Assembly (NCBI GenBank): GCA_027343695.1
Contig: DAHWKJ010000028.1
Location: 120,950-184,949 of the forward strand
Length of the DNA stretch: 64,000 nucleotides
Direction: 5' to 3'
Origin: Sulfobacillus sp.
Lineage (GTDB): Bacteria > Bacillota > Sulfobacillia > Sulfobacillales > Sulfobacillaceae
The position numbers and the translations under genes were made by a program. The notes beneath the pieces were generated by a model that was given only the letters and a program-made list of their open reading frames with translations, made no database searches and had not been told where the DNA came from. Shown here piece after piece: positions 7,096-16,321 of this stretch. Position 1 is the first letter of the stretch. Each line of letters opens with the position of its first letter.

Positions 7096-8657
7096 AAACG
7101 CCATTGACCCCGCTTGCACTGGCAGAGCGGGCGTTTAAATATTACGATCGTCGTCTGGCCGTGATCGACGGAGATCGGGAGGATACCTACGGAACCTGGT
7201 CTCGCAGAATTTTTCAACTGGCCCGGGCACTTAAGGCAACGGGCATTAAGCCAGGTGATCGGGTGGCCGCGCTGATGCCCAATACGGGTGCCATGCTAGA
7301 CATTTTTTATGCGGTCCCGTGGATTGGGGCCATTTTGGTGCCTCTGAACACGCGTCTTGCGACGGATGACTATGGATACATTTTGGAACACTCAGGATCT
7401 CGCGTCTTGGTTGTGGACAGCAATCTGTGGACTCAGGTGGAACCGCTAGGCGAACGGCTGCCGGAAGTCTGGGTTACGGGCGCCCCGATCCATGGACGGC
7501 CTGAGTACTACTCGCTATTGTCCCGATATTCTGGGGACCCGATTCCTTTGCCGGACATTGACGAGGATGACACGATGACATTGAACTATACGAGCGGTAC
7601 GACGGCGCGACCCAAAGGGGTCGAGTTGACACACCGCAATCTTTTGATGAATGCCATAGACTTTGCGTATCATTTAGGAGTGGCAATGGGGGATGTCTAT
7701 TTGCACACCCTTCCGATGTTTCATGTCAACGGATGGGGCGGTGTATGGGCCGTATCCGGAGTGGGCGGTGTCCATGTTACCCTGCCCAAAGTGGATGGTT
7801 CCCGAATTTGGGAACTGATTCATCGCCATGGAGTGACCCGCATGTGCGGGGCTCCGGCAGTTCTTAACATGATGCTCCAGGTCGCGGACACCCCCCGGGT
7901 CACAAAACCGGTTCGAGTGGCTACCGCTGGAGCTCCCCCGCCTGCAGCCATAATTGAACGGATGGAAGCGCTTGGATTTCAGGTTTTGCATGTCTACGGT
8001 CTCACTGAAGTGTCCCCGTTTATTACCGTATCCGAGTGGCTTCCGGAAGAGACAAAGGACCCGGTCGAACTCCGCGTCGTGCGGTCGGCACGCCAAGGTG
8101 TGGCTCAAATTCTGGCGGGCGAGATCCGAGTGGTGCGTTCAGACGGCCAGGATGTGACTCCAAATGGGGAAGACATGGGAGAAATCATCTGCCGTGGTAA
8201 TGTGGTCATGAAGGGCTATTACAAACAGCCGCAGGAAACGGCCAAAGCTATTCGAGACGGGTGGTTTCATACCGGAGATTTAGCGGTGGTCCACGAGGAC
8301 CACTATATAGAGATCCGGGATCGGGAAAAAGATATCATCATTTCGGGCGGAGAAAATATTTCGTCTGTGGAAGTCGAGTCAGTGCTATTTCGGCACCCAG
8401 CGGTGCAGGATGCGGCCGTGATTGGTGTGCCACACGAAAAATGGGGGGAGACGGTCAAGGCCATTATCGTACTAAAACCGGGGATGGGTCCTACTGCGGA
8501 CGAGATTATAGGTTTTTGCCGTGAGCATATGGCTCATTTCAAGGCACCCACTACGGTAGATTTTTATCAGGAATTGCCTCGCACGGCCAGCGGGAAGGTC
8601 CAGAAGTTTGTCTTGCGCGAATCGTACTGGAAGGGGAAGGCAAAGCGGATCAATTGA
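7092..8657 (+). CDS. Acyl-CoA synthetase (AMP-forming)
   Basis: Adenylate-forming CoA ligase of 521 residues: acid + ATP + CoA to acyl-CoA + AMP + PPi. The P-loop YTSGTTARPKGVELTHRN (about residue 168), the A5 motif HVYGLTEVSPF, the A7 GWFHTGDLAV, the hinge RDREKDIIISGGENIS and the C-terminal PRTASGKVQKF with the catalytic lysine are all intact. The MFHVNGW segment is typical of short- and medium-chain or methylmercaptopropionate-type ligases. Its ATG overlaps the stop of the lyase gene, so it belongs to the operon. It probably activates a product of the lyase, such as propionate, but other short acids cannot be excluded. Confidence 0.9.
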   Translation: MKTPLTPLALAERAFKYYDRRLAVIDGDREDTYGTWSRRIFQLARALKATGIKPGDRVAALMPNTGAMLDIFYAVPWIGAILVPLNTRLATDDYGYILEHSGSRVLVVDSNLWTQVEPLGERLPEVWVTGAPIHGRPEYYSLLSRYSGDPIPLPDIDEDDTMTLNYTSGTTARPKGVELTHRNLLMNAIDFAYHLGVAMGDVYLHTLPMFHVNGWGGVWAVSGVGGVHVTLPKVDGSRIWELIHRHGVTRMCGAPAVLNMMLQVADTPRVTKPVRVATAGAPPPAAIIERMEALGFQVLHVYGLTEVSPFITVSEWLPEETKDPVELRVVRSARQGVAQILAGEIRVVRSDGQDVTPNGEDMGEIICRGNVVMKGYYKQPQETAKAIRDGWFHTGDLAVVHEDHYIEIRDREKDIIISGGENISSVEVESVLFRHPAVQDAAVIGVPHEKWGETVKAIIVLKPGMGPTADEIIGFCREHMAHFKAPTTVDFYQELPRTASGKVQKFVLRESYWKGKAKRIN

Positions 8658-8692
8658 AATGCCGACCCTAGTCGAAACCATGACGGAGTTTT

Positions 8693-9026
8693 ATGGCAAA
8701 GATCGTGATCGCTGGGGCAGGTGTCGGGGCTTTAGCCATCCACCGTCTTCGCCGTGAGCCAGTTATACCAGATTTCAAACGGACCGCAAAAATCGCCTGG
8801 TGCGCCGCCATGATGGGTCGGAGGTCCAGATCAATCCGTTGTTTCTTGCGAAGACTACGCCAGGACTCGACATAGGCATTGTCTCAAAAGTTACTCTTGC
8901 AGTGCATATTGGTTGTCATCTGCTCCGCGGAGAGCCGATCTCGACATCCTTGGTTCTCCAAGGGAAGGGCCAAGATGGGATATTCGGATCCGGGATTCCG
9001 AGGAACGCCTGGTGTGTGGCGCGCTC
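8693..9026 (+). pseudogene. Decayed remnant of a Rossmann-fold (FAD/NAD) protein
   Basis: Starts with MAKIVIAGAGVGALA, the nucleotide-binding opening of flavoprotein oxidoreductases such as sulfide:quinone reductases. After about 22 codons the frame loses sense, while the next frame reads on as RRHDGSEVQINPLFLAKTTPG. No frame stays open at the expected length. I read it as a truncated, frameshifted fragment between the acyl-CoA synthetase and the convergent membrane gene; the exact family is not certain. Confidence 0.4.
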
Positions 9027-11132
9027 TTAGCGGGCCAAGGATGCGGTCTGAAGTTTCGATTCTGGAATGATGACTTGTAAAGTGACGAGTGCCTGGCCAC
9101 CCTGTCCATTCGGAATGGGGATCGTGTGAACGGTACCGAATTGGCTAAGAAAGGGCGTCAGCAAGGGGAGTTGATTGGTCGAGGCGAGCGTTCCGATCAC
9201 CACATTGCGCCCCGTACCCGGGCCAATGAACGCGAAGGGCGGTACGCTGTAGCGGGCCACCCCATGCCTATAGTATCCGAAAAACCCGGGCAAGTCCCCA
9301 TCTTGCTCTAGTCGTCTGGGATCCATTGCCTGCACCGCATGCTGTTGTTGAACATACTTACTGGCACCGGTGATCAGCATTTTAAGCAACGAGAGCGTAC
9401 TGATAGCACTGGCCTCGACCGCGCCATCGCGGGGCATATTGGGTGATAAGCCTGACCACACTACGACTCCACTTCTCACAGATGGCTTCAATCCCACTTC
9501 AGTAAGGAGTTTTTGCACTTTTTCAGACGGCCTTAGGGGTGTCAAGACCGCCCTAACCCGATTGGTCGATAGAAATAAGGTGAGATTCGACCGCCAATAG
9601 GGCCCATATTGCCAAGGCAAGGTTGCCATCTGCGACACGAAAGGCCAGGTGTCGTAAGGGCTTGGAGCTGCGGGGGCGATGTAGCCACCAGCCATTCGAA
9701 ACCAGAAATGACTGGTAGCCTGCCATACCATTGACAGGCCGGCCGTATTGTACGGCCATAGCAGGACGGTGGTGTGGCGAGCCAATATTTTTGACACCAC
9801 CCCTTGATGATAGAAGTCGGGAACATGGACTCTTTGAGTCCAGCCCGGCTTTAACCAAAAATTCGGGAGCAGGGATAGGATGATCACTCCTGCAATACTT
9901 ACTCGAAACCATCGTGCCCAGCCGGGATAAGTTAATGCGGGTGTCAATAGGAAGACCGCCACGACCTCTGCGTAAAACATGAGGCGGCTCGGTAAAGCAA
10001 AGCTTAATAAGGGTAGATGACTGATAAGACTTTCGGGTAACCAACCGTGGGCGTCACGATACCAGTGAAGTTTCGGTCCGAGCGCGAGAATCATGATTAT
10101 AGTGAGTAACGCGTAACCCATGGCAAGCCAGGTACGTCGAATACGCTGGTGGCGGATCTGAACCATCAATACTAGTAGCCACGGGAATCCTAAATATCCC
10201 GAGGCCTCGCCGAGATTTCCCGGAAACCAGGACGAAATCCGTGCAAAGAATTGCCCCCCCAAGGTCAGTCTGGTGGGGAGAATCCAGTTTAATGGATTAA
10301 TCGAGAAGGCTATGGGCGACGCATGGATGGCCGGAGCGACGTGCTGAAACATGTGGTAGAGCCATGGGCTCAGAACGACCGCAGCCACACCGTACCCAAA
10401 CCCCATGGCTTTGAGTAATTGCATGGCATGTGGGCGAGAACCCGGGACAAGGGAAGTGAGAACCATGCCGAGCGCGAGGATTAGGGTGAAGGTGGCTAGG
10501 ACTTCGGTAGACACAAAAAATTGAAGCACAACGCTAGCCGTCACTAATATCACCATTGGGGATAACGCTAATTGTCCCCGCCAAAATTTCAAAGCTATAA
10601 GAGTCGTGAGGAGCGGAATGGGCATCCAGACGAGGTTTAGGTGGCCATCCCACGCTTGGCCGATGAGGTACGGGGAAATACCCACGATGAGGCCTTGGAC
10701 CATGGCGAGTCTAGGACGATGGTGGCATTCATAACCTAGGAGGTATGTAGAGAAGGCTGTTACGCAAAGACCGAGCCACATCATGAGATTGTAGCTGACT
10801 ATTGGGCCGGTCAGGAGGGTCAAGGGAGCTGCTAAAAGGGCTAAAAGCGGAACTGTGGTGACCCACCCGAGGTAGACGCCGGTAGGTGCCCACAGCAAGG
10901 ATGTGTGCCAAGGATGTAACCAATGCGTGGGCCACCATGCGAAAAACCACACGAAGAGGCTGGGATCCGGGCCTTGTCCAACCAGTTGTTTAGCTAACAT
11001 CGAAGGAATACCCAGGCCCAAAATACCCCAGGCTATCACACCATAGACAAGAAACACTCTAAGATGAAAATAAAACGATAAGGTAGGCCGTGGGGCGAGG
11101 AGGCTGGGTCTTGCAGGATCCAAATGGGTCAC
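9027..11132 (-). CDS. Large integral membrane protein, GT-C glycosyltransferase-like
   Basis: A 701-residue protein with an N-terminal half of about ten or more hydrophobic helices and a soluble C-terminal domain of about 200 residues. Early after helix 1 there is GPDPSLFVWFFAWWPTHW, and the first loop carries the acidic residue position typical of GT-C membrane glycosyltransferases and of related uncharacterised multi-span proteins. The start is GTG with AAGGGAG eight bases upstream. It likely acts at the outer face of the membrane on polyprenyl-linked sugars. No sugar or acceptor can be deduced, and glycosyltransferase function itself is an inference from topology. Confidence 0.6.
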   Translation of the reverse strand: MTHLDPARPSLLAPRPTLSFYFHLRVFLVYGVIAWGILGLGIPSMLAKQLVGQGPDPSLFVWFFAWWPTHWLHPWHTSLLWAPTGVYLGWVTTVPLLALLAAPLTLLTGPIVSYNLMMWLGLCVTAFSTYLLGYECHHRPRLAMVQGLIVGISPYLIGQAWDGHLNLVWMPIPLLTTLIALKFWRGQLALSPMVILVTASVVLQFFVSTEVLATFTLILALGMVLTSLVPGSRPHAMQLLKAMGFGYGVAAVVLSPWLYHMFQHVAPAIHASPIAFSINPLNWILPTRLTLGGQFFARISSWFPGNLGEASGYLGFPWLLVLMVQIRHQRIRRTWLAMGYALLTIIMILALGPKLHWYRDAHGWLPESLISHLPLLSFALPSRLMFYAEVVAVFLLTPALTYPGWARWFRVSIAGVIILSLLPNFWLKPGWTQRVHVPDFYHQGVVSKILARHTTVLLWPYNTAGLSMVWQATSHFWFRMAGGYIAPAAPSPYDTWPFVSQMATLPWQYGPYWRSNLTLFLSTNRVRAVLTPLRPSEKVQKLLTEVGLKPSVRSGVVVWSGLSPNMPRDGAVEASAISTLSLLKMLITGASKYVQQQHAVQAMDPRRLEQDGDLPGFFGYYRHGVARYSVPPFAFIGPGTGRNVVIGTLASTNQLPLLTPFLSQFGTVHTIPIPNGQGGQALVTLQVIIPESKLQTASLAR

Positions 11133-11236
11133 CGAGGTCTCCCTTTCATAGAGGAGTCGTTTAGAGAGGTCTTCGCGTTAGCGCTTCGATCTCCCTGCTT
11201 TGCGCGACGAGATTACGTCACAATCTCTTCGCATTG

Positions 11237-11264
11237 TGTTAAGAATGTGTTAAGATCGTGTTAA
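11237..11264 (-). promoter_or_regulatory. Pho box: three direct repeats of TTAACA with 11-bp period
   Basis: Read on the minus strand, TTAACA occurs three times at exactly 11-base steps (complements at 11237-11242, 11248-11253, 11259-11264). This is the spacing of PhoP boxes in Bacillus-type bacteria. It lies 30 bases before the phosphate permease gene, so phosphate-starvation control by a PhoP-like regulator is a strong inference. The divergent membrane gene starts about 100 bases on the other side and might share it. Confidence 0.7.
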
Positions 11265-11293
11265 GATAAGGTTACTGAAGGTATGGTGCTGGG

Positions 11294-12274
11294 ATGGGCT
11301 TAGATGTTTTGGTTTTTGTTGGGATTGCTGGATTTGCCATAATATCGGGATTCAATGATGGAGGCAACCTGATTGCAACCTTTCTGGCGTCGGGCACCCT
11401 ATCCGGTCGTTCGGTGGTCCCATTGTTGATCGCTGGAATTGCTCTTGGTCCCATCCTGTTTGGCACGGCGGTTTCCCACACCATAGCCTTAGAGGTGGTG
11501 AATTTCCAAGCAGCGGGTCCGTTGGTGTTGTTAATGGCTCTAGTGTCGGCACTCGCCACACTACTGTTAACGTGGATTTTGAAGATCCCGACGAGTACCA
11601 CGATTGCTTTGGGGGGCGGAATGATTGGGGCAGCGGTTCTAAGCGGTCACAGTCGCCTGATTCACTGGATTGGGGTAGGGAAATTAATTCTGGGTTTAGT
11701 GGGCTCTGTGATGATCGGGTTTCTGGTGGCTTGGCTATTGGCAAATCTGCTCTGGGCTGTCTTAACACGGTTGTCGGTGCGTAACATCCGTCGGCTCGGC
11801 TTAGCGCAGTACGTCACCGTATTTTGGCAAGGCTTGGCCTACGGGGCAAACGACCAAGAAAAGGCCATAGGGCTCATGACCATCTTCTTAATGCTTCGAG
11901 CCCACACCCTGACGTACCGAGTGACCTGGTTGGCCATATTGTTACCCTTAGTATTTTGGGCGATCGGACTCGTAGTGGGAGGTTGGCGCATTGCCCATAC
12001 CGTCGGTGGACATATCTTTCGTTTGCGGCCCATGAATGCCCTCAGCACCCAAGCAGCCGCAGCGATCACGGTTAGTGTGGCAGCCTGGTTCGGGTTCCCG
12101 GTCAGCACCACCCAGACCACCGATGGCGCCTTATTTGGAATGGGGGCGGCGCTCGATCCGCTGCATGTTCGGTGGCCAATGGTCAGAAAAATGTTCACGG
12201 TATGGATTTTGACGATGCCTATCGCTATGGTGATTGGTGGCACCGGAATGGCAATGGTGTCGGCGCTCAAATAA
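11294..12274 (+). CDS. pit: PiT-family inorganic phosphate permease
   Basis: Low-affinity phosphate:cation symporter of 326 residues with about ten helices. The duplicated PiT signature is visible as SGFNDGGNLIATF near residue 20 and YGANDQEKAIGLM near residue 185, plus PTSTTIALGG and FPVSTTQTTDGA in the paired re-entrant regions. The ATG at 11294 follows a modest GAAGG site; an upstream ATG at 11283 is out of frame. Directly downstream is the DUF47/PhoU-like gene that commonly accompanies Pit carriers. A Pho box stands in front, so it is probably induced by phosphate limitation, which is notable because Pit carriers are often constitutive. Confidence 0.9.
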   Translation: MGLDVLVFVGIAGFAIISGFNDGGNLIATFLASGTLSGRSVVPLLIAGIALGPILFGTAVSHTIALEVVNFQAAGPLVLLMALVSALATLLLTWILKIPTSTTIALGGGMIGAAVLSGHSRLIHWIGVGKLILGLVGSVMIGFLVAWLLANLLWAVLTRLSVRNIRRLGLAQYVTVFWQGLAYGANDQEKAIGLMTIFLMLRAHTLTYRVTWLAILLPLVFWAIGLVVGGWRIAHTVGGHIFRLRPMNALSTQAAAAITVSVAAWFGFPVSTTQTTDGALFGMGAALDPLHVRWPMVRKMFTVWILTMPIAMVIGGTGMAMVSALK

Positions 12275-12317
12275 GGTTCGGAGTGAGCGATTAAAAACCC
12301 TTGGAGGCTTGACTGAG

Positions 12318-12947
12318 ATGAGCTGGAAAGACATATTTGTTCCTTCACAACACGTTTTTTATGGACTCTTATGCGACCAAATGACGGTGGCAGAGGAAAT
12401 CACGGCATTACTTGAGCGTTACATTTCAGTGGAGGATCCGACAGAGCGCAAGGGTATCGCCGAGCGGGCTTCTGATTGTGAACACGAAGGGGACCGTCGA
12501 CGCCAAGCATTAATGGAAAAGCTCCAGGGGACTTTTGTCACGCCGATCGACCGAGAGGACCTCAACGATTTATCGCGGGCCATCGATGACATCATCGATT
12601 ACAACGAGAACACCATCAAAGAAATTGCGATTTACGAAATTCGGATCGACGCTCCCATTCGCGAGATGGTGGCGACAATGCTCCAGGCCGTAGACCATTT
12701 GGCCACCGCGATCCAATTGCTGTCCCGAGATCCCGCAGCGGCCAATCAAGCGGCCTTGAAGACAAAGTCCATGGAAAACAAAATGGAGGGCATTTATCGC
12801 CGGGCCATCGCCGACTTGACCCATGAACCCGACATCCACTACTTAATTAAAGCTCGAGAGGTCTACCGGCATCTTAGCAACGCCGCGGACCGTGCTGATG
12901 GGGCAGCAAATGTCATCAATAGTATTATCGTGAAACAAAACCACTAG
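12318..12947 (+). CDS. DUF47 family PhoU-like protein (Pit accessory)
   Basis: A 209-residue all-helical cytoplasmic protein of the DUF47/PhoU-like family, thought to regulate the neighbouring Pit carrier. Family features are the opening FYGLLCDQMTVAEEI, the metal-binding type repeat SDCEHEGDRRRQALMEKL and DRDEL-like DREDLNDLSRAIDDIIDYNENT. The start is placed at the ATG at 12318 because TTGGAGG lies 11 bases before it; the longer frame from 12234 overlaps the permease and lacks a site. The next gene begins two bases after its stop. Confidence 0.88.
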   Translation: MSWKDIFVPSQHVFYGLLCDQMTVAEEITALLERYISVEDPTERKGIAERASDCEHEGDRRRQALMEKLQGTFVTPIDREDLNDLSRAIDDIIDYNENTIKEIAIYEIRIDAPIREMVATMLQAVDHLATAIQLLSRDPAAANQAALKTKSMENKMEGIYRRAIADLTHEPDIHYLIKAREVYRHLSNAADRADGAANVINSIIVKQNH

Positions 12948-12948
12948 C

Positions 12949-14136
12949 ATGTGGCTTATGACGACGGGATTACTCGCGGTCTTCGGGATCTGGGTCGTCC
13001 TCATTGGAATAGTCGAATGGGCGCGTCGCCGCTATCCAATTTTGGAGTCAATCAATGGCAGCGAACCACCAGTGAGTCGGGTATCCATTGTTTTAGCGGC
13101 CCGTAACGAGGCGCTGGTGATTCGCCAGACGTTATTAAAGTTGCAGTTAATAGGACCCGTCGTGTCCCAAATCATCGTGGTCAATGACCGCTCGACCGAT
13201 GCCACAGATACCGAAATCGCAGGTGTTCCGGATCCTACTGGACGTCTATCCCAGGTTCGGGTCGATACGTTGCCCCAGGGCTGGTTAGGGAAGCAATACG
13301 CGCTATGGCAAGGGGCCCGACTGGCGTCGGGCGATTGGATTGTGTTCCTGGATGCCGACAGCCGCCTCAGTCCTCTGGCGATTGAGAAAGCCCTCCACTA
13401 TGCACAATCCGTCCACCTTGACTATTTAAGCGTGATTCCAAACCTCTCCATTCAGGGACCGGTAGCACGGGCGTTCTTAGGGTTTTTTGGTTTTGTTATG
13501 GCAATGAGCCTTCGGCTGGTTTTGACCAACTTACGGTCTCGTCGATGGACCGGAATCGGGATCGGAGCTTTCCAAATGGTGCGTCGAGACTTGTATTTTG
13601 CCATTGGAGGCCATTGGGGCATCCGTCAGTGTGCTACCGACGATGTCGCGCTGGCCAATCGATTTAAGCGCTTGGGCTTAGCAACCGGGCTAATTTTAGC
13701 AGGGCCAGCGGTGGTTGTGCCCTGGTATCAGAGTCTCTATGACGTGATCCACGGCTTTGAGAAAAATTTCTACAGCCTGGTGCACTATCGTAAGTCCGCT
13801 GTATTGGGTGTTATTGGGTTATTTTTCATGCTGTTTTTGCTTCCGGACGTCGGGCTTTTCCTATTACGCGGGCCGTGGTGGCTTCTGGATATGCTGACGA
13901 TTATTATAGTGTGGGGCGAATACTGGCGGATCAGTCAACAGGCCCTCAACATGGGAGTTTTAGCGCCCTCGCTATTTTTCTTGATGCCGATTTTGTTTCT
14001 TTTCTTAATGATTCGGTCGGCGTGTCGTACCGAAAACCAACAAGGGATCCTCTGGCGGGACACCTTTTACCCGCTCAGCATGTTGCGGGGTCAGTGTCAA
14101 GAGCCCATAGAGTCGGTTAAAGGAGCCAAACCATGA
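12949..14136 (+). CDS. Membrane-associated family 2 glycosyltransferase
   Basis: A 395-residue GT-A glycosyltransferase with one N-terminal helix and three C-terminal helices. Motifs are VLAARNEALVI, VNDRSTDAT, the DXD-type FLDADSRLS, and TDDVAL in the acceptor part. The build resembles CrtQ/HpnB-type transferases that act on membrane lipids such as carotenoids or hopanoids. It starts one base after the stop of the DUF47 gene, so it may be co-transcribed with phosphate uptake; one possible reading is replacement of phospholipid by glycolipid when phosphate is scarce, but this is speculative. Confidence 0.8.
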   Translation: MWLMTTGLLAVFGIWVVLIGIVEWARRRYPILESINGSEPPVSRVSIVLAARNEALVIRQTLLKLQLIGPVVSQIIVVNDRSTDATDTEIAGVPDPTGRLSQVRVDTLPQGWLGKQYALWQGARLASGDWIVFLDADSRLSPLAIEKALHYAQSVHLDYLSVIPNLSIQGPVARAFLGFFGFVMAMSLRLVLTNLRSRRWTGIGIGAFQMVRRDLYFAIGGHWGIRQCATDDVALANRFKRLGLATGLILAGPAVVVPWYQSLYDVIHGFEKNFYSLVHYRKSAVLGVIGLFFMLFLLPDVGLFLLRGPWWLLDMLTIIIVWGEYWRISQQALNMGVLAPSLFFLMPILFLFLMIRSACRTENQQGILWRDTFYPLSMLRGQCQEPIESVKGAKP

Positions 14137-15029
14137 CACTCTACCAAATCGAACTCCTTATCACTGTCGCCGATAAAGGTTCTATATCGGCGGCGGCGGA
14201 ATTTTGGGAGCTGACGCAACCTACCGTCAGTTATCAACTTCAGATGTTGGAACAAGAATTAAGCGTGCCATTACTCGAACGCAAAGGTAGGGGCATGGAA
14301 CTGACCGAGGCCGGCCGTGTGGTCGTCGAAGATGGGAGAAAGTTGGTGCGCATGGCACGGGCGATTCCCAATCGGGTAGCAGACGCTGACCGTCTAATTG
14401 AAGGGGACGTAACTTTAGGATTGAGTCCCGTGTCACCCGTTTCCACCCATCATTTTCCGGCCATCTATCGTGAATTTCACCGGTCGTACCCTGAGGTACG
14501 GGTTACTGTGGTCGAAGCCGCGTCGGCAGAAATGGTCACGAGTTTGCAAAATCATCAGGTCGACTTGGCCATTATGTCCTTGCCATTATTAGGTGGGAGG
14601 GTCAATATTGAACCGTTGTGGGACGAAGAATTGGTCGTAATCGGTAACCCAGAAAATGTACCTAGCAGGACGGTGGCACTGGCCGAACTTAGCGGAGAGC
14701 CATGGGTCATCTTTCGCCCCGGATTCGGATTGGCGCGGGCTGTCGTCTCACTGTGCCAGACCCACGGCTTTGATCCTCACCGAGCCGCCGAAGTGTCAAC
14801 ACTGGGCGCGGTAGTAGGGTTCGTGGCAGCCGGCTTAGGGATCTCGATGATTCCGCGAGAAGTGGCCATCGAAGAAGAAGCCATGCATCGTGTCAAGATT
14901 ATTCCTCTCGCGCCCGCAGTGTTTCGTCCGATAGCCTTAATAACGCCGCAGGAATCCTTAGGACCCACGACCAAGGCGCTGGCCCATGCAATCCTCCAGT
15001 ACAGTCAAGCGCTAACGCCTCGGCAATAA
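14133..15029 (+). CDS. LysR-family transcriptional regulator
   Basis: A 298-residue regulator. Residues 1-60 form the winged helix (ITVADKGSISAAAEFWELTQ, PTVSYQLQMLEQELSVPLLE), followed by the linker helix and a two-lobed ligand-binding domain from about residue 88. It overlaps the glycosyltransferase gene by four bases, so it is read from the same transcript, and its 3' end overlaps the convergent oxidoreductase by 18 bases. The effector and targets are not evident; the FAD oxidoreductase or the glycosyltransferase operon are candidates. Confidence 0.88.
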   Translation: MTLYQIELLITVADKGSISAAAEFWELTQPTVSYQLQMLEQELSVPLLERKGRGMELTEAGRVVVEDGRKLVRMARAIPNRVADADRLIEGDVTLGLSPVSPVSTHHFPAIYREFHRSYPEVRVTVVEAASAEMVTSLQNHQVDLAIMSLPLLGGRVNIEPLWDEELVVIGNPENVPSRTVALAELSGEPWVIFRPGFGLARAVVSLCQTHGFDPHRAAEVSTLGAVVGFVAAGLGISMIPREVAIEEEAMHRVKIIPLAPAVFRPIALITPQESLGPTTKALAHAILQYSQALTPRQ

Positions 15030-16178
15030 CTCCGGTACCCAGGATTCTCCGTCGAGTAATACGTCGGTCATCAGTTGAGCCGCCATCACCGTGTTGGTAC
15101 TTCCGTGGCCATTAAAACCGGCAGCTATCCAAGTGCGGGGGCGAATCGGACCCACCCATGGCAAGCGATCGTTGGTAAACGCCATGGTACCAGCCCAGCG
15201 CCGTTCGATTATCCCCGGAGTTCCGACCAATTCTTCGGCAAATGATTGCAACGCCCCTTGGATTCTTGGATTTAAGCGGAGGGCATAGCCACGTTCGCCC
15301 GGAATATCTAGATCTCGCCAGCCGCCAATGACCAATCGTCCATCTGCCCGTTGGTGCCAGTACTTGTAGCCCCAGTCGGCATATACAGGATATCCATAGT
15401 CCAATTTCGGTACTGGGACCGTCACGAGCATCTGCCCGCGCACCGGTTCAATATTGTGGGCCACGGAGGGGCACAGTTCCATTGCCGATGCATTGGTGGC
15501 CACAATGACGTGGTCGGCAGAGACTCTGGCTCTCTTAGTGCTTACCACAACCCCTGTGGCCGTTTCGTCAATGCCGATGACTCTTGACTGACCCCAGACT
15601 CCTGAACCGCGGTTACTTATGCGCTGGATTAAAACGTGGATAAGTTTCAATGGATGAATACGTCCGTCCCCATGCATGAAAAGACCCCCGGGACGCAGAT
15701 TGTGTTGGAGGCTTGGAGGTATGTCTTGGTCCTGCAATAGGGTTGATGGTTCTCCCATGGTGTCCAGAAGCTGTTTGGTCTCTTCTAAGTATCGCCATTC
15801 TTCTTGGTCGGCCGCTAGGTAGAGACTACCGGGTTCCGAATAATCAACGCCATGTGGTGACTCTGCAGCAACCTGGCGTACCAATCCCTGAGCCTGGATG
15901 GTTCGGCGATATAGGGCTTGAGCGGCATCTTGGCCGACTGTCTTAACCACGTGGGGATAGAGCTGTGCCAATCCCGGGATCACCAAACCACCGTTTCGTC
16001 CGCTGGCGCCCCAGCCGGGTTGTTCTTGCTCTAGCACCGCCACCGTCAGCCCGCGTCGACTTAAAAGTTCCGCAGTCCAAAGTCCTGTGTAACCCCCACC
16101 AATGATGGCGACATCAACATTGACGTCGTTACACAACGGCGGCAACGGTTTCAGTAACTCTTGCCAGTAACTAATCAT
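15012..16178 (-). CDS. FAD-dependent amine/amino acid oxidase (DAO family)
   Basis: A 388-residue flavoprotein like gamma-glutamylputrescine oxidase and related D-amino-acid-oxidase-fold enzymes. The FAD-binding GGGYTGLWTAELLSRRG lies near residue 30, with EQEQPGWGASGRNGG after it and the C-terminal AGFNGHGSTNTVMAAQL closing the FAD site. The ATG at 16178 is preferred over 16196 because GAGGTG sits six bases before it. It most likely oxidises a primary or secondary amine to aldehyde or imine with oxygen. No substrate-specific neighbour is present. Confidence 0.82.
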   Translation of the reverse strand: MISYWQELLKPLPPLCNDVNVDVAIIGGGYTGLWTAELLSRRGLTVAVLEQEQPGWGASGRNGGLVIPGLAQLYPHVVKTVGQDAAQALYRRTIQAQGLVRQVAAESPHGVDYSEPGSLYLAADQEEWRYLEETKQLLDTMGEPSTLLQDQDIPPSLQHNLRPGGLFMHGDGRIHPLKLIHVLIQRISNRGSGVWGQSRVIGIDETATGVVVSTKRARVSADHVIVATNASAMELCPSVAHNIEPVRGQMLVTVPVPKLDYGYPVYADWGYKYWHQRADGRLVIGGWRDLDIPGERGYALRLNPRIQGALQSFAEELVGTPGIIERRWAGTMAFTNDRLPWVGPIRPRTWIAAGFNGHGSTNTVMAAQLMTDVLLDGESWVPELLPRR

Positions 16179-16321
16179 TCTCTTCACCTCATCCACTAGT
16201 TTCGGGGTGCCAAACCAAAATTCCTGCCGCCGTTATGGCAATTGCTTTGCGCTGAATATCAGTCATCGGTACGTTTCTGGTATGATGGGATGGTTGAAAA
16301 CGAGATGGGGAGGAATCGACC

